Assembly: GCF_023700755.1 (NCBI RefSeq) | Contig: NZ_JAMKOJ010000002.1 | Span: forward strand, 126,329 to 190,328 | Source: Allorhizobium sonneratiae | Lineage (GTDB): Bacteria > Pseudomonadota > Alphaproteobacteria > Rhizobiales > Rhizobiaceae | Reading direction: 5' to 3' | Length of the DNA stretch: 64,000 bases | Part shown: positions 62,610-64,000 of the stretch, one piece after another | Layout: every line of letters begins with the position of its first letter | How positions within the stretch are numbered: position 1 is the first letter of the stretch | Translations under genes and position numbers: made by a program | The notes under the pieces: model-generated | What the model was told of the DNA's origin: nothing | The model's input: the letters and a program-made list of their open reading frames with translations, nothing else | Database searches by the model: none

Positions 62610-62965
62610 TCCTTGCTCCCTCCCAAGAGCCATTGATCAGGTATCTGGCTTGAAAAGCGATCTTCTGGCCGCTCTTGCGCCACGCCTGCATCACACCCGC
62701 CCTGCCATGATGCTTTCTGCGGATGATGACATCAGCCTGCATCCTTGCAAAGATCAGAACCGCAGTCTTCCCGACGATCTCTCCTCCAAAATCCCCGGTC
62801 AGTCTGCCTGTTTTATCTTTACCGGCACAGCAAAGCGCATACAATCACTATGACATGGCATGGTTTGTCTTTCCATGAAAAATCCGGAAAGATTTCACAA
62901 GAATTTTCTTATATAGATCATGTCGAGACAGAATGTGCAGCCGTTTTGCATGAGTGAGGGGCAAA
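62610..62965. other. Divergent region response regulator/YitT
   Basis: About 356 bases with no gene. AT-rich segment 62880-62925 is the likely promoter for the YitT-family gene. Nothing else assigned. Confidence 0.4.
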
Positions 62966-63655
62966 ATGGCTGCCGTTATGGGATTGGCGGCGGCAGACAG
63001 GGAACAGCCCATGGCGATGGCAGAGATGAAAAGCGGATTCTTCAAGGCGATAGCATCGCGCCCGGAACGGCATTCCCTTATCGACGATATTCAAGGCCTG
63101 CTTGCTGGCAGCCTTCTGGCCGGGCTTGGCGTGATGTTTCTCTCCGGTGCCAAACTTTTGTCAGGCGGAACGGCGGGCGTTGCCTTTCTGCTGCATTACG
63201 CCGCCGGCTGGAGTTTCGGCCTGCTCTTCTTTCTCATCAATCTGCCGTTTTACTATTTTGCCTTTCGTCGCATGGGTCCTGCCTTTACGATAAAGACGTT
63301 TCTGGCTGTAACGCTGACATCGTTTTTCTCATCGGCCCTGCCGAAATTCATCGGTTTCGGCGCGCTTGATCCGTTTATTGCCGCACTTGTCGGCGGGCTG
63401 TTGCTGGGAACGGGCATGCTTGCGCTGTTTCGCCATCGGGCAAGCCTTGGCGGTTTTGGCATTCTGGCGCTGTTTCTTCAGGATCGCTTTGGCTGGCGGG
63501 CGGGACTGGTGCAGCTTTGCTTCGATTGCACGGTGCTGGCCCTGTCCTTTCTGGTGGCAAGCCCCTTCATCATTGCCTGCTCGGTCGCCGGTGCTGCGGT
63601 GCTCAATCTGACGCTGGCCATCAATCACCGCCGCGACCGTTATATCGCTGTTTGA
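62966..63655 (+). CDS. YitT family membrane protein
   Basis: Inner-membrane protein of the YitT family, 229 residues with five to six spans. Typical parts are GVMFLSGAKLLSGGTAGVAF and GGLLLGTGMLALFRHRASLG, then GFGILALFLQDRFG. Transport role unknown. ATG at 62966 has GAGGGG 6 bases upstream; a GTG at 62954 lies before that site. A terminator follows. Confidence 0.9.
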   Translation: MAAVMGLAAADREQPMAMAEMKSGFFKAIASRPERHSLIDDIQGLLAGSLLAGLGVMFLSGAKLLSGGTAGVAFLLHYAAGWSFGLLFFLINLPFYYFAFRRMGPAFTIKTFLAVTLTSFFSSALPKFIGFGALDPFIAALVGGLLLGTGMLALFRHRASLGGFGILALFLQDRFGWRAGLVQLCFDCTVLALSFLVASPFIIACSVAGAAVLNLTLAINHRRDRYIAV

Positions 63656-63680
63656 ATCTATACCGTGATTCCGGCTTGAT

Positions 63681-63706
63681 AGGCTGCGATCGCAGCTTCT
63701 TTTTTT
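63681..63706 (+). terminator. Intrinsic terminator after the YitT gene
   Basis: AGGCTGC (63681-63687) pairs with GCAGCTT (63692-63698) around GATC, followed by seven T residues. Confidence 0.8.
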
Positions 63707-63725
63707 GCAACAAGGATAACACTGA

Positions 63726-64000
63726 ATGAAGCTTTGGCATTTTGCGCTTTTTGCAGCGCTTTTCTCATCTGTGGCAACAGCTCAGGCCGAGGATGGAACG
63801 CTTGCCGCGATCCGGCAGGCTGGTGTGCTGCGCATCGGCACAACAGGTGACTACAAGCCTTTCAGCTACAAAGGGCCGGATGGTGATCTGCAAGGAGCAG
63901 ATATTGCCATGGGCAAGGAACTGGCCGGTTCTCTTGGCGTGAAGCCGGATTTCGTCATGACGACATGGAAAACCATGCTGGATGATTTCAAGGCCGGGAA
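63726..64000 (+). CDS. Periplasmic binding protein/cyclohexadienyl-dehydratase-like, N-terminal part
   Basis: The open frame runs to the window end (about 91 codons). It has a signal peptide (MKLWHFALFAALFSSVATAQ, cleavage near AQA) and the cluster-F binding-protein start GVLRIGTTGDYKPFSYKGPD then GADIAMGKELAGSLG. GTTGDYKPF with a following DxA segment matches periplasmic cyclohexadienyl dehydratase (PheC) as well as amino-acid ABC binding proteins. The part seen does not settle which. AAGGA lies 9 bases before the ATG. Confidence 0.88.
   Translation, partial: MKLWHFALFAALFSSVATAQAEDGTLAAIRQAGVLRIGTTGDYKPFSYKGPDGDLQGADIAMGKELAGSLGVKPDFVMTTWKTMLDDFKAG

Noticed and set aside
1-64000. CRISPR arrays, rRNA genes and insertion sequences
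   Set aside because: No regularly spaced repeats, no rRNA-like sequence and no transposase were seen.

Overview
The window is chromosomal DNA of an alphaproteobacterium of the Rhizobiales, most likely Rhizobiaceae (Agrobacterium/Allorhizobium/Rhizobium). The evidence is a flagellar cluster in the rhizobial gene order including motE, the conserved block murA - DUF2948 - hisD - UPF0262 - phosphatase - infA - maf - yacG - tRNA-Phe, a SAM-II riboswitch in front of metZ with apaG behind it, and a long two-domain dcd. Base composition is GC-rich except in a few patches that look acquired.

Region 1 (1-15,973): flagellum and motor. On the minus strand are a flagellin (cut by the window edge), then flgB-flgC-fliE-flgG-flgA-flgI-motE-flgH-fliL-fliP with many stop/start overlaps, and upstream of a terminator flgF-fliI plus a one-span membrane protein. 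On the plus strand are motA-fliM-fliN-fliG, a terminator, then flhB and a small conserved protein. Together they encode rod, P/L rings, export ATPase and gate, C-ring switch and stator. A 24-bp perfect hairpin closes the region.

Region 2 (15,973-26,511): a membrane-anchored protein of unknown function, a complete ABC importer (binding protein, two permeases, ATPase) overlapping a glycerophosphodiesterase-like gene and facing an inositol-monophosphatase-family gene, a glycosyltransferase-like protein, a carrier-like/thioesterase protein that lacks the carrier serine, and an AT-rich orphan.

Region 3 (26,628-39,077): a 12.4-kb integrated mobile element in the tRNA-Phe gene, bounded by a perfect 49-bp direct repeat. 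It carries a tyrosine integrase, an AlpA-type regulator, a primase-like and a RecA-like helicase gene followed by an iteron-like cluster, an XRE regulator with a palindromic operator, and two defence modules. One is a Septu-like ATPase + HNH nuclease pair whose ATPase has an unrecognised ~215-residue N-terminal region. The other is a restriction-modification system with a PLD-family nuclease and two adenine methyltransferases, the first fused to a RelB/DinJ-type ribbon-helix-helix domain. No capsid or conjugation gene is visible. It is probably a phage-satellite-like or mobilizable element and is the most novel part of the window.

Region 4 (39,033-45,167): core genes (tRNA-Phe, yacG, maf, infA, phosphatase, UPF0262, hisD, DUF2948, murA, small basic protein, tRNA-Thr). 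A DUF4160/DUF2442 toxin-antitoxin-like pair with its own dyad operator follows.

Region 5 (46,013-57,062): surface-polysaccharide genes (nucleotide-sugar epimerase, cephalosporin-hydroxylase-family protein, glycosyltransferases, sugar C-methyltransferase, 3,5-epimerase, glucose-1-phosphate cytidylyltransferase, galE), an aminotransferase and a membrane GT2 synthase.

Region 6 (57,065-64,000): tRNA-Gly, dcd, SAM-II riboswitch-metZ-apaG, a TerB-family protein, an S24-type repressor whose catalytic pair is substituted, a LuxR-type response regulator, a YitT-family membrane protein and the start of a periplasmic binding protein/cyclohexadienyl-dehydratase-like gene.
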